Source: Streptomyces albicerus (lineage in GTDB: Bacteria; Actinomycetota; Actinomycetes; Streptomycetales; Streptomycetaceae). Taken from it: DNA of 64,000 nt. Every line of letters starts with the position of its first letter. Positions within the stretch are counted from its first letter, which is position 1. Positions 35,679-44,818 of the stretch are shown piece by piece. The stretch lies in assembly GCF_008905045.1 (NCBI RefSeq), contig NZ_VWMY01000009.1, positions 37,633-101,632 of the forward strand, written 5' to 3'. The position numbers were made by a program, and so were the translations under genes. The notes beneath the pieces were generated by a model. The model was not told the DNA's origin, did not search any database, and saw only the letters and a program-made list of their open reading frames with translations.

Positions 35679-36214
35679 GCACGTCCGCAGAGCCGCCCGT
35701 CGTCGGCATCGTCATGGGCTCGGACTCCGACTGGCCCGTCATGGAACTGGCGGCGCAGGCCCTCGATGAGTTCGAGATCGCGTACGAGGTCGATGTGGTC
35801 TCCGCGCACCGGATGCCGCGCGAGATGATCGCGTACGGCGAGGAGGCGGCCGAGCGCGGCCTCAAGGTGATCATCGCGGGCGCGGGCGGGGCGGCCCATC
35901 TGCCGGGCATGCTCGCCTCGGTCAGCCCGCTGCCCGTGATCGGAGTCCCGGTCCCGCTGAAGTACCTCGACGGCATGGACTCGCTGCTGTCGATCGTCCA
36001 GATGCCGGCGGGTGTCCCGGTCGCCACGGTCTCGGTCGGCGGCGCGCGCAACGCGGGCCTGCTGGCCGCCCGCATCCTCGCCACCCAGGACGAGGAACTC
36101 CTCGGCCGGATGCGCGAGTTCCAGCAGGAACTCAACGACCAGGCCACCGAGAAGGGCAAGCGCCTGCGCACCAAGGTCGAGGGCGCGGGCAACGGCTTCG
36201 GCTTCGGGAAGTGA
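35675..36214 (+). CDS. purE: N5-carboxyaminoimidazole ribonucleotide mutase
   Basis: A 179-residue class I PurE that moves the carboxyl group of N5-CAIR to give CAIR. It has the signature GSDSDWPVM near residue 16, SAHRMP with the catalytic His near 46, and [11 protein letters not shown]. Start overlaps the purK stop (ATGA). Together they supply the two-step carboxylation of purine synthesis. Confidence 0.96.
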   Translation: MSTSAEPPVVGIVMGSDSDWPVMELAAQALDEFEIAYEVDVVSAHRMPREMIAYGEEAAERGLKVIIAGAGGAAHLPGMLASVSPLPVIGVPVPLKYLDGMDSLLSIVQMPAGVPVATVSVGGARNAGLLAARILATQDEELLGRMREFQQELNDQATEKGKRLRTKVEGAGNGFGFGK

Positions 36215-36220
36215 CGCGTC

Positions 36221-37399
36221 ATGCCGTCTCTCGATGAGGCCCGTGCCCTTCTCGCCGAATTCCCGGTCGTCGACGGGCACAACGATCTCCCCTGGGCGCT
36301 GCGCGAGCAGGTCCGCTACGACTTCGACGCCCGCGACATCGCCACCGACCAGAGCGCCCACCTGCACACGGACCTGGCACGGCTGCGCGCGGGCGGCGTC
36401 GGCGCGCAGTTCTGGTCGGTGTACGTGCGCTCGGACCTGCCCGGCGCGGTGACGGCGACGCTCGAACAGATCGACTGCGTACGGCAGTTGATCGCGCGGT
36501 ATCCGGCAGATCTGCGCGCCGCCCTGACGGCCGCCGACATGGAGACGGCGCGCGGCGAAGGCCGTGTCGCGTCGTTGATGGGTGCCGAGGGCGGCCACTC
36601 GATCGACAACTCCCTCGCCGCACTGCGGGGGTTGTACGGGCTCGGCGTCCGCTACATGACCCTCACCCACAACGACAACATCGCGTGGGCGGACTCGGCG
36701 ACGGACGAGCCGGCCGTCGGCGGCCTGTCGCCCTTCGGCCACGAGGTCGTACGCGAGATGAACCGTCTGGGCATGCTGGTGGACCTCTCCCATGTGGCCG
36801 CCTCGACGATGCGGGACGCGCTGGACACGTCCGTCTCGCCGGTGATCTTCTCCCACTCCTCCTCGCGCGCGATCTGCGACCATCCGCGCAACATCCCGGA
36901 CGACGTGCTGGAGCGTCTGCCGTCGAACGGCGGCGTGGCGATGGTGACCTTCGTCCCGAAGTTCGTCCTCCAGGCCGCCGTCGACTGGACGGCCGCCGCC
37001 GACGAGAACATGCGCGAGCACGGCTTCCACCACCTCGACACGACCGCCGAGGCGATGAAGCTCCACCGCGTCTTCGAGGAGTCCAACCCCCGCCCTGTGG
37101 CGGTCGTTTCGACGGTCGCCGACCACCTCGACCACATGCGCGAGGTGGCGGGCGTGGACCACATCGGCATCGGCGGCGACTACGACGGCACGGCGTTCAC
37201 ACCGGACGGCCTCAGCGACGTCTCCGGCTACCCGAACCTGATCGCCGAGCTCCTGGACCGTGGTTGGTCGAGGGCGGACATCGCCAAGCTGACCTGGCAG
37301 AACGCGGTACGGGTGCTGGGCGCGGCAGAGGACGTGGCACGCGACGAGCAGTCCCGCAGAGGCCCGTCGAACGCGACGCTGGAGCAACTGGACGGCTAG
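36221..37399 (+). CDS. M19-family membrane dipeptidase (renal dipeptidase type)
   Basis: A 392-residue zinc dipeptidase. Metal ligands appear in [12 protein letters not shown] (HxD near residue 20), the bridging Glu in GAEGGHSI, the His of DLSHVA, and [22 protein letters not shown] near 310 is the conserved late motif. It starts 6 bases after purE with no gap for a promoter, so it is in the purKE transcript. No signal peptide is seen, so it probably acts in the cytoplasm on dipeptides. Confidence 0.92.
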   Translation: MPSLDEARALLAEFPVVDGHNDLPWALREQVRYDFDARDIATDQSAHLHTDLARLRAGGVGAQFWSVYVRSDLPGAVTATLEQIDCVRQLIARYPADLRAALTAADMETARGEGRVASLMGAEGGHSIDNSLAALRGLYGLGVRYMTLTHNDNIAWADSATDEPAVGGLSPFGHEVVREMNRLGMLVDLSHVAASTMRDALDTSVSPVIFSHSSSRAICDHPRNIPDDVLERLPSNGGVAMVTFVPKFVLQAAVDWTAAADENMREHGFHHLDTTAEAMKLHRVFEESNPRPVAVVSTVADHLDHMREVAGVDHIGIGGDYDGTAFTPDGLSDVSGYPNLIAELLDRGWSRADIAKLTWQNAVRVLGAAEDVARDEQSRRGPSNATLEQLDG

Positions 37400-37434
37400 T
37401 TTCCGTCCAGACTCTCCCGAGGGGTTCCGTATCC

Positions 37435-37506
37435 AGGGGCGCGGGGAACTGCGCAGTCTTTTAGGGGCGCGGGGAACTGCGCGACCAGCCACGACGGGGC
37501 CCGCAG
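37435..37506 (+). repeat. Dispersed intergenic repeat, family I (double copy)
   Basis: A partial copy (37435-37456, ggggcgcggggaactgcgca) followed directly by a fuller copy (37464-37506, same core then gaccagccacgacgg). It sits between the convergent dipeptidase and methyltransferase genes, near the suspected synteny junction. Confidence 0.75.
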
Positions 37507-37530
37507 CCGACGGACAACCCGAGGCTGTCG

Positions 37531-38715
37531 TCAGGCCCGGCGCCCCACGAGCATCGTCGGGGCGCCCCGCACCCGCGTCAGGAACACGGTCGCGGAATTC
37601 GGCCCCTGCGGTTTGACCTTGCGCCGCAACTCCTCCGGCTCGACGGCCGAGCCTCGCTTCTTGACAGTGAGGACGCCGACCTCGCGCTGCCGCAGCAGGG
37701 CCTTCAACTTCTTTACGTTGAAGGGAAGTTGGTCGGTGATCTCGTAAGCGGTGGCGTACGGAGTGGACTTGAGCGAATCCGCGGTGATGTAGGCGATCGT
37801 TTCGTCGATCAACCCTCCGCCGTCCATTTCCTCGGCGACCTCCGCGACGAGATGGGCGCGGATGACGGCCCCGTCGGGTTCGTACAAGTACCGTCCCAGC
37901 GGCCGGACTTGAGGGTCGGGCAACCCACGCCCGAGGAGGGCGCGCGGCCCGGGCAGCAGGGTCGCGCGGACGAGCCCCGGCGCTCGCGTGCCGAACCACA
38001 GCACGGCCTCCTTCACGTCCCCGGAGTCCGAGATCCACTCGGCCTCGGCCTCGGCGGGGACGGCCTCGTGCGGGATGCCGGGCGCGATCTTCAGCGCGGC
38101 GACGGGCGCTTTGAGCGCGGCTTGGACCGCCCACGACAGAGGCGGCGAGTACGCCTCGGGATCGAAGATCCTCCCCCGGCCGCCGCGTCGGCCCGGATCC
38201 ACGAAGACGGCGTCGTACGCGGACGTGTCCACCTCGGTGACATCCGTCTCGCGCACCTCGATCAAGTCGGCGAGCCCGAGCGCGTCGGCGTTGGCCCGGG
38301 CGACCGCGCAGGTCAGCGGGTCACGGTCGACGGCGAGCACGCGGATCCCGGCGCGCGCGAGCGCGATCGCGTCACCTCCGATGCCGCAGCACAGGTCGGC
38401 GGCGGAACGCACGCCGAGCTCCTGGAATCGCCCGGCCCGGTACGCGGCGACGGTCGCCCGGGTCGCCTGCTCCACCCCGTTCGTCGTGAAGAACATCCGC
38501 TCCGCGTCGGCCGCACCGAACTTCACGACGGCCCGCTGCCGAAGCCGTGCCTGCGTGAGCGCCGCGGAGACTAGTTCAGCGGGGTGCTCACGCCGCAGCC
38601 GGGTCGCGACGGCCAGCTCCTGGGCTGGTTCGGTACCGCGCACCTCGTCGAGCAGGCCGCGGCCGCGGTCGGTGAGCAGGGCGGCGAAGGAGGCAAGCCG
38701 ATCGAGGTCGTTCAC
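37531..38715 (-). CDS. Class I SAM-dependent methyltransferase with THUMP-like domain
   Basis: A 394-residue protein with the SAM-binding motif I AADLCCGIGGDAIALA near residue 97 and the acidic ribose-binding VLAVDRDP. The motif IV-like VFVDPGRRGGRGRIFDP follows. The C-terminal 70 residues (TVKKRGSAVEPEELRRKVKP) match the THUMP-like RNA-associated module found after such methyltransferases. An RNA substrate is likely but unproven. The GTG at 38715 was chosen because the longer open frame runs over the neighbouring promoter region. Confidence 0.83.
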   Translation of the reverse strand: MNDLDRLASFAALLTDRGRGLLDEVRGTEPAQELAVATRLRREHPAELVSAALTQARLRQRAVVKFGAADAERMFFTTNGVEQATRATVAAYRAGRFQELGVRSAADLCCGIGGDAIALARAGIRVLAVDRDPLTCAVARANADALGLADLIEVRETDVTEVDTSAYDAVFVDPGRRGGRGRIFDPEAYSPPLSWAVQAALKAPVAALKIAPGIPHEAVPAEAEAEWISDSGDVKEAVLWFGTRAPGLVRATLLPGPRALLGRGLPDPQVRPLGRYLYEPDGAVIRAHLVAEVAEEMDGGGLIDETIAYITADSLKSTPYATAYEITDQLPFNVKKLKALLRQREVGVLTVKKRGSAVEPEELRRKVKPQGPNSATVFLTRVRGAPTMLVGRRA

Positions 38716-38805
38716 CGCCCCATTGTGGGCCAGTCGGTGGACGGCATGCGCGGCACGGCGGTGTCGAGGGTGCGTAAGGGGTGTGACCTGTGAGGATCCG
38801 GTTCT

Positions 38806-39834
38806 ATGCGACTTGTGCGACAAAATGACAGTAATGATGTGACAAAGGGTGGCGGGAGCGCCCCGTCAGGGGCGCGGGGCGTGACATTGTGCGGCTCCGC
38901 CGCGTGGGCGCGCTCAGCCCCCATCGACCCGCAGGTCGCAAACCGGCCATTCCGCAGAGCGCAAAGCGCTCTCGCGCTACTGACCGTCACTGCACTAACC
39001 GTCGGCTGCGCAGGAGAATCCGACGACACCAACGTCAAGCCGGCCGCAGGCCAACAACTCCTCAAGGCCCCACCCGCCCAAGCCCTGGACGAATACGCCA
39101 CCAAACTCCGCCAGAAGCACAGCGCACGCGTCACCGCGGTGAAGCGCTGGGGCCTGCCCGAGCTCCCGCTGTCCGCACCCCCGCCCCCCAAGAAGAAGCC
39201 ACACATCAAGACCCGCAAAGGCTTCGAGGTGGACGACCACGAGGGTCTGCCGCCGGTCTTCACGACCATCCCCACCAAGGACAAGGTCGTCTTCCTCACC
39301 ATCGACGACGGCGCCGAGAAGGACCCGGCGTTCCTGCGGATGATGAGCGAGTTGAAGATCCCGTACACCGCCTTCCTCAGCGACTACCTGGTCAAGAAGG
39401 ACTACGGCTACTTCAAGAAGATGCAGGACAGAGGCGTCGTCCTGAACAACCACACCCTCCACCACCGCTACATGCCCCGCCTCTCGTACGCCGCGCAGAA
39501 GCGCGAGATCTGCGGCATGCAGCACGTGATCGAGAAGAGGTACGGCAAACGCCCGACCCTCTTCCGCCCGCCCTTCGGCAACTACAACGAGGACACCCTG
39601 CGCGCCGCCAAGGCCTGCGGCATCAAGGCGGTCCCGCTGTGGAACGAGGAGGTGTTCGCCGACCGCTGGGACTACCGGGAGTGGGACCGCGACCTGCACC
39701 CCGGTGACATCGTTCTCAGCCACTTCCGAGGCAAGGAGCACTGGAAGGGCACGATGCCCGACATGGTCCGCCGCTTCATGAAGCTGGTCACGGACAGGGG
39801 GTACGCGGTGGCGCGTCTCGAGGACTACCTGTGA
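38806..39834 (+). CDS. NodB-type polysaccharide deacetylase lipoprotein (first of pair)
   Basis: A CE4-family deacetylase, probably removing N-acetyl groups from peptidoglycan or another cell-surface polymer. NodB motifs are VVFLTIDDGAEKD (catalytic Asp and metal Asp), NNHTLHH (metal His pair), RPPFGNYN and DLHPGDIVLSH. A lipobox LTVGC lies at residue 67 of the reading given. That is a long leader, so the start is doubtful: GTG at 38881, just after a dispersed repeat, would give a normal 43-residue leader. It overlaps its paralogue by four bases (GTGA). Confidence 0.87.
   Translation: MRLVRQNDSNDVTKGGGSAPSGARGVTLCGSAAWARSAPIDPQVANRPFRRAQSALALLTVTALTVGCAGESDDTNVKPAAGQQLLKAPPAQALDEYATKLRQKHSARVTAVKRWGLPELPLSAPPPPKKKPHIKTRKGFEVDDHEGLPPVFTTIPTKDKVVFLTIDDGAEKDPAFLRMMSELKIPYTAFLSDYLVKKDYGYFKKMQDRGVVLNNHTLHHRYMPRLSYAAQKREICGMQHVIEKRYGKRPTLFRPPFGNYNEDTLRAAKACGIKAVPLWNEEVFADRWDYREWDRDLHPGDIVLSHFRGKEHWKGTMPDMVRRFMKLVTDRGYAVARLEDYL
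38857..38880 (+). repeat. Dispersed intergenic repeat, family I (half copy)
   Basis: gcgccccgtcaggggcgcgg is the hairpin half of the family I element. It lies in the 5' part of the deacetylase reading frame. This suggests that the true start lies downstream of it, or that the repeat inserted into the leader. Confidence 0.6.
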
Positions 39835-40610
39835 GGAAGTGGGGGGTCGCCACGCTGCTCACAGGGTTCCTCGCCGGGGCGGTCGGCCTCACCGGCTGTG
39901 CCCAGTCCGTCGACCCCATCGAACGGCTCGGCAACAAGGGGGCGCAGAAGGTACGCCCGCACGGTCCCACCATGGACACGTACCGCCGCTGGGGCCTGAC
40001 CGCCCCGCTCGCCCCGGCTCCGAGCCGACCCGCCCGGCGGCCCGCCGTACGCGACGCGGGCCCGGGCCTGCCGCCCGTCGTGGACCGTGTCCGGACCCGC
40101 GACAAGGTGGTCTTCCTGACCTTCGACGACGGCGCTGAGAAGGACCCGCGGTTCGTCGACATGGTCCGTGAACTGCGGCTGCCGGTCAGCATGTTCCTCA
40201 CGGACAGTGTCGTCGGACCGGGGTACGCCCACTTCGGGCGGCTGCGCGCGGTCGGCGCGAGCGTGCAGAACCACACGCTCGACCACCCGTACCTGCCGGG
40301 CCTCCCGTACGCGGGCCAGCGCGCCGAGATCTGCGGCCAGCAGGAGAAACTCAGGCAGCGCTTCGGCATCCGCCCCCGCCTCTTCCGCCCGCCCTACGGC
40401 GACTACAACACCGACACCCTGCGGGCGGCCGCCGACTGCGGGATCGCCGCGATCGTCCTGTGGCGCGACCAGGACCGCCTCCGTCCGGGCGACATCCTCC
40501 ACTTCCCCGAGGGCGAGGACGGCACCACCCTCACGGAGGCGACGACCAGAGTCCTGAACCGCATCCAGAGACAGGGCTTCACGGTGGCGCGCCTGGAGGA
40601 CTACCTGTAG
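39831..40610 (+). CDS. NodB-type polysaccharide deacetylase lipoprotein (second of pair)
   Basis: A 259-residue paralogue of the preceding protein. It has a lipoprotein leader with lipobox LTGC at C23, then a linker and a CE4 domain with VVFLTFDDGAEKD, NHTLDHPYLP, RPPYGDYN and RLRPGDILHFPEG. The GTG start overlaps the upstream stop. Tandem duplication with translational coupling suggests the two act together at the cell surface. It ends with the same ARLEDYL tail as its partner. Confidence 0.88.
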   Translation: MRKWGVATLLTGFLAGAVGLTGCAQSVDPIERLGNKGAQKVRPHGPTMDTYRRWGLTAPLAPAPSRPARRPAVRDAGPGLPPVVDRVRTRDKVVFLTFDDGAEKDPRFVDMVRELRLPVSMFLTDSVVGPGYAHFGRLRAVGASVQNHTLDHPYLPGLPYAGQRAEICGQQEKLRQRFGIRPRLFRPPYGDYNTDTLRAAADCGIAAIVLWRDQDRLRPGDILHFPEGEDGTTLTEATTRVLNRIQRQGFTVARLEDYL

Positions 40611-40616
40611 CCAAGC

Positions 40617-40671
40617 AGCCCGTCCGGGGGCACCTCCCAGCGGTAGCTGGGGGAGTTCGAGGACGAGGCCC
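40617..40671 (+). repeat. Family II dispersed repeat interrupted by a hairpin
   Basis: cagcccgtccgg (40617-40628) and ttcgaggacgaggccc (40656-40671) are the two ends of the family II element seen at 5-26 and 15418-15446. Between them sits a hairpin (40631-40655) with arms cacctccca / tgggggag. It is a composite of two short mobile-looking repeats. Confidence 0.6.
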
Positions 40672-40763
40672 TCAGGCCGACTAGCGGGGGTCTGGGGGCG
40701 GCGGCCGCCAGGGACGACACCCCGATTCCGGCCGCCGGATTTCCCCCGCCCGCCGGAGGCAAT

Positions 40764-40790
40764 TGGCACTCCGCTTGACCGAGTGCTAAT
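40764..40790. promoter_or_regulatory. CIRCE operator 1 (HrcA)
   Basis: TTGGCACTC-N9-GAGTGCTAA, one base off the consensus inverted repeat TTAGCACTC-N9-GAGTGCTAA. HrcA repressor binds this element upstream of groE operons. A TTGACC (40777-40782) inside the spacer may be the -35 of the groES promoter, so repressor binding would block RNA polymerase. Confidence 0.93.
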
Positions 40791-40809
40791 CACGGTCATA
40801 GTCTCGGCT

Positions 40810-40836
40810 CTGGCACTCACCACAGGAGAGTGCCAA
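40810..40836. promoter_or_regulatory. CIRCE operator 2 (HrcA)
   Basis: CTGGCACTC-N9-GAGTGCCAA, a second near-consensus CIRCE 19 bases after the first. It lies in the 5' leader of groES about 100 bases before the start codon. Two sites predict tight HrcA repression outside heat shock. Confidence 0.88.
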
Positions 40837-40935
40837 CTACGCGACGGGCAGGTCCGGCACCCGCGACGACGGATCCACCTGGTCGCCACCTCAGACAGTT
40901 AACCCCGTGAGATCTCCGAAGGGGGAGGTCGGATC

Positions 40936-41244
40936 GTGACGACCACCAGCTCCAAGGTTGCCATCAAGCCGCTCGAGGACCGCATTGTGGTCCAGCCGCT
41001 GGATGCCGAGCAGACCACGGCCTCTGGCCTGGTCATCCCGGACACCGCGAAGGAGAAGCCCCAGGAGGGCGTCGTCCTTGCCGTGGGCCCGGGTCGGTTC
41101 GAGAACGGCGAGCGCCTGCCGCTCGACGTGAAGACCGGCGACATCGTGCTGTACAGCAAGTACGGCGGCACCGAGGTGAAGTACAACGGCGAGGAGTACC
41201 TCGTCCTCTCGGCTCGCGACGTACTCGCGATCATCGAGAAGTAA
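40936..41244 (+). CDS. groES: Co-chaperonin GroES
   Basis: A 102-residue GroES. It has [13 protein letters not shown] near the N-terminus, the mobile-loop region [18 protein letters not shown], and [33 protein letters not shown]. The GTG start follows GGGGGAGG. It caps GroEL for protein folding. Transcribed with groEL1 from the CIRCE-controlled promoter. Confidence 0.97.
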   Translation: MTTTSSKVAIKPLEDRIVVQPLDAEQTTASGLVIPDTAKEKPQEGVVLAVGPGRFENGERLPLDVKTGDIVLYSKYGGTEVKYNGEEYLVLSARDVLAIIEK

Positions 41245-41334
41245 TTCACCTCAGCATTACTGCTTTCAGAGCTGCGCCCCTGGCCCCCGCGACCAATAAG
41301 AAGCCGGGCGTCGGGGGCGTAGTTCGTTCACTCC

Positions 41335-41368
41335 GGGTCTGGATCCATCTGGACCCATTTCCAGACCC
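41335..41368 (+). other. Stem-loop between groES and groEL1
   Basis: Inverted repeat gggtctgga / tccagaccc (41335-41343 and 41360-41368) in the 156-base groES-groEL1 gap, 32 bases before the groEL1 start. It may adjust the relative amounts or processing of the two cistrons. There is no gene in the gap. Confidence 0.55.
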
Positions 41369-41376
41369 ACCTCTAG

Positions 41377-43029
<1,653 letters not shown>

Positions 43030-43082
43030 GCGTCAGCCACTTCGGGCAGCGACTTGGGGCGTACGTCCCTGTAGGCGCCCGA

Positions 43083-43123
43083 CGAAGGCCCGGTCCCCCA
43101 CGCTTCGGGGGACCGGGCCTTCG
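43083..43123 (+). terminator. 17-bp terminator of the groES-groEL1 operon
   Basis: Perfect 17-bp stem (43083-43099 with 43107-43123), loop acgcttc, 54 bases after the groEL1 stop. Confidence 0.9.
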
Positions 43124-43143
43124 CGTTGGGCAGCCAGAGCTCG

Positions 43144-43184
43144 GTCCGAGTTCGATCAGAGTCCGAGTTCGATCAGAGTCCGAG
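43144..43184 (+). repeat. 17-base tandem repeat before the SnoaL-like gene end
   Basis: Two exact copies of gtccgagttcgatcaga (43144-43160, 43161-43177) and a partial third, just outside the 3' end of the leftward SnoaL-like gene. Confidence 0.65.
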
Positions 43185-43190
43185 GGGCGG

Positions 43191-43898
43191 TCAGAGTTCG
43201 AGCTGGTCCAGAACCCCGAGCTGGGTCATCAGCCCCAGCCGGTCGTACTGCCACCAGCCCTCGGCGATCTTGCCGTCCTCACGGCACCGGTGGATGGTCG
43301 TGCCGGTCATGGTGACCTGCTTGCCGCTGGCCGGTATCCCCAGGAAGTCGCCGTGGTGGGTGCCGTTCCAGGTCCAGCGCGTGCAGACCCGGTCGCCGTC
43401 GGCGACCTGGTCCTCGATGGTGAACGTGAAGTCGAACCCGGTCCGCCACATCTCCGCCTCCCGGCGAAGGGCGTCCATCCCGATCACGTCCTGCTCATTG
43501 GACGGGTCGTGGTCGTGGTAGTTCTCCGCGACGGTCTCGTCCCACGACGGCAGCGCGCCCTTGGCGGCGAGCAGCCCGTAGAAATTGCGGACGCTGGCCT
43601 TGTAGAGCCGCTCGTCACGGACCACTTCCAGATCGGTGAACGTCGGTATCTCGTCGCAGAGCGCGACCATCTCCCGGAAGATCCTGTCGGTCTCCGGAAG
43701 GTTCGAGTTCCGCATCGCCTCCTCGTACGACGGAAACTCCACGATCTCGATGAAGTGCGAGGCGTCGGACCGGTCCTTCCCGATCACACTGTGCGTCGCG
43801 GTCCGCTTGCCCTTGGTCTGCTCGACCCATGTGTCCATGAGCCGATTCATCTCGTCGAACCGACTGGTCTTGCAGTCGATCAGCTGTACGAATGTCAT
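43191..43898 (-). CDS. Two-domain protein: dimeric alpha/beta barrel + SnoaL-like
   Basis: A 235-residue protein. Residues 1-100 look like an antibiotic-monooxygenase-type dimeric alpha/beta barrel (MTFVQLIDCKTSRFDEMNRLM, SHFIEIVEFPSYEEAM). Residues 105-235 look like a SnoaL-like cone fold (NFYGLLAAKGALPSWDETVAENYHDHDPS, CTRWTWNGTHHGDFLGIPASGK). The SnoaL His/Asp pair (YHDHDP) is present. Members act on polyketides or as ester-cyclase-like proteins, but many are uncharacterised; I assign no reaction. The gene stands alone, behind a hairpin-bearing AT-rich promoter region. Confidence 0.8.
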   Translation of the reverse strand: MTFVQLIDCKTSRFDEMNRLMDTWVEQTKGKRTATHSVIGKDRSDASHFIEIVEFPSYEEAMRNSNLPETDRIFREMVALCDEIPTFTDLEVVRDERLYKASVRNFYGLLAAKGALPSWDETVAENYHDHDPSNEQDVIGMDALRREAEMWRTGFDFTFTIEDQVADGDRVCTRWTWNGTHHGDFLGIPASGKQVTMTGTTIHRCREDGKIAEGWWQYDRLGLMTQLGVLDQLEL

Positions 43899-43951
43899 GG
43901 CGCCGCCTTCCGGCCCCCCTGGTCCGGTGGAATACGCCCATTTTAGTGAAA

Positions 43952-43982
43952 ATCCCCTTCAGCTGTTTTAGTTGAAGGGGAT
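43952..43982. promoter_or_regulatory. Inverted repeat in an AT-rich promoter region
   Basis: Perfect 10-bp arms atccccttca (43952-43961) and tgaaggggat (43973-43982) with an AT-rich loop. Next to it ttttagtgaaaa is echoed by ttttagttgaa in the loop. It lies between the SnoaL-like gene start (53 bases away, minus strand) and the end of the SDR gene, so it may be the SDR terminator, an operator for the SnoaL-like gene, or both. Confidence 0.5.
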
Positions 43983-44035
43983 CCCATGTGCGCCGGCGCC
44001 TATCGGCACGCCGCCGCTTAACGGCAGCACCGCAG

Positions 44036-44809
44036 TCACTGCGGCCCGTACTTCCGCCCGGTCTTCGAACTGACCCCGCCGAGCAGCCGTCGAGGCGTCA
44101 CCTTCACCACACCCATCAGGGCCTTGTAGCGCGGGTCCGGAATGGACAACGACTTGCCCCGCGCCAGGTCGGCGAGCGCGGACGTGACCAGTTTGTCCGC
44201 GTCGAGCCACATCCAGTTCGGGATGTTGTCGGTGCCCATCCCGGCCCGTTCGTGAAACTCGGTCCGCACGAACCCGGGGCACAACGCCATCAGCCGTACG
44301 CCACTGCCGGCCAGGTCCTTCGCCGCACCCTGCGTGAACTGCACGACCCACGCCTTCGACGCCCCGTACGTACCGCGCGGCACGAAGGCCGCCACCGACG
44401 CCACGTTGACGACACCCCCGCGGCCGCGCGCCCGCATGGACTCGACCGCCGCCGAGGTCAGCCGGAGCACCGCCTCGCAGTGCACCTTGAGCATCTTCAG
44501 CTCGTCCGCCATCGGCACCTCCAGATAGAGGCCCTTGTTGGCGAAGCCCGCGTTGTTGATCAGCAGGTCGACCGCATTCTTGCGGTCCGAGAGGCGGGCG
44601 GCCACCGCCTCGATGCCGTCGTCCGTCGCCAGATCCGCCGTCAGCACCTCCGCCTCGATGCCGTGCCGGTCGTGCAGTTCCGTCGCCTGCTCGCCGAGCC
44701 GCTTGGTGTCACGCGCCACCAGCACGAGGTTGTGCCCGTCGGAGGCCAGCCGCCGCGCGAAGGCGGCACCGATGCCCGCGGTCGATCCCGTAATCAGAGC
44801 CGTTGTCAT
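44036..44809 (-). CDS. Short-chain dehydrogenase/reductase
   Basis: A 257-residue classical SDR. The nucleotide-binding motif is TGSTAGIGAAFARRLA near residue 7, NNAGFANKG is the NNAG motif, and the catalytic Ser and the YxxxK motif are in VASVAAFVPRGTYGASKAWV. VARDTKR after strand two suggests NADP(H). It ends with a basic tail. Substrate unknown. It lies 9 bases after the multicopper oxidase stop on the same strand, so they may be co-transcribed. Confidence 0.92.
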   Translation of the reverse strand: MTTALITGSTAGIGAAFARRLASDGHNLVLVARDTKRLGEQATELHDRHGIEAEVLTADLATDDGIEAVAARLSDRKNAVDLLINNAGFANKGLYLEVPMADELKMLKVHCEAVLRLTSAAVESMRARGRGGVVNVASVAAFVPRGTYGASKAWVVQFTQGAAKDLAGSGVRLMALCPGFVRTEFHERAGMGTDNIPNWMWLDADKLVTSALADLARGKSLSIPDPRYKALMGVVKVTPRRLLGGVSSKTGRKYGPQ

Positions 44810-44818
44810 GGCCCAAGA

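Noticed and set aside
35651..38134. 827-codon minus-strand frame opposite purE and the dipeptidase
   Set aside because: Arg/Val/His-rich shadow; purE and the dipeptidase have full catalytic motifs on the other strand.
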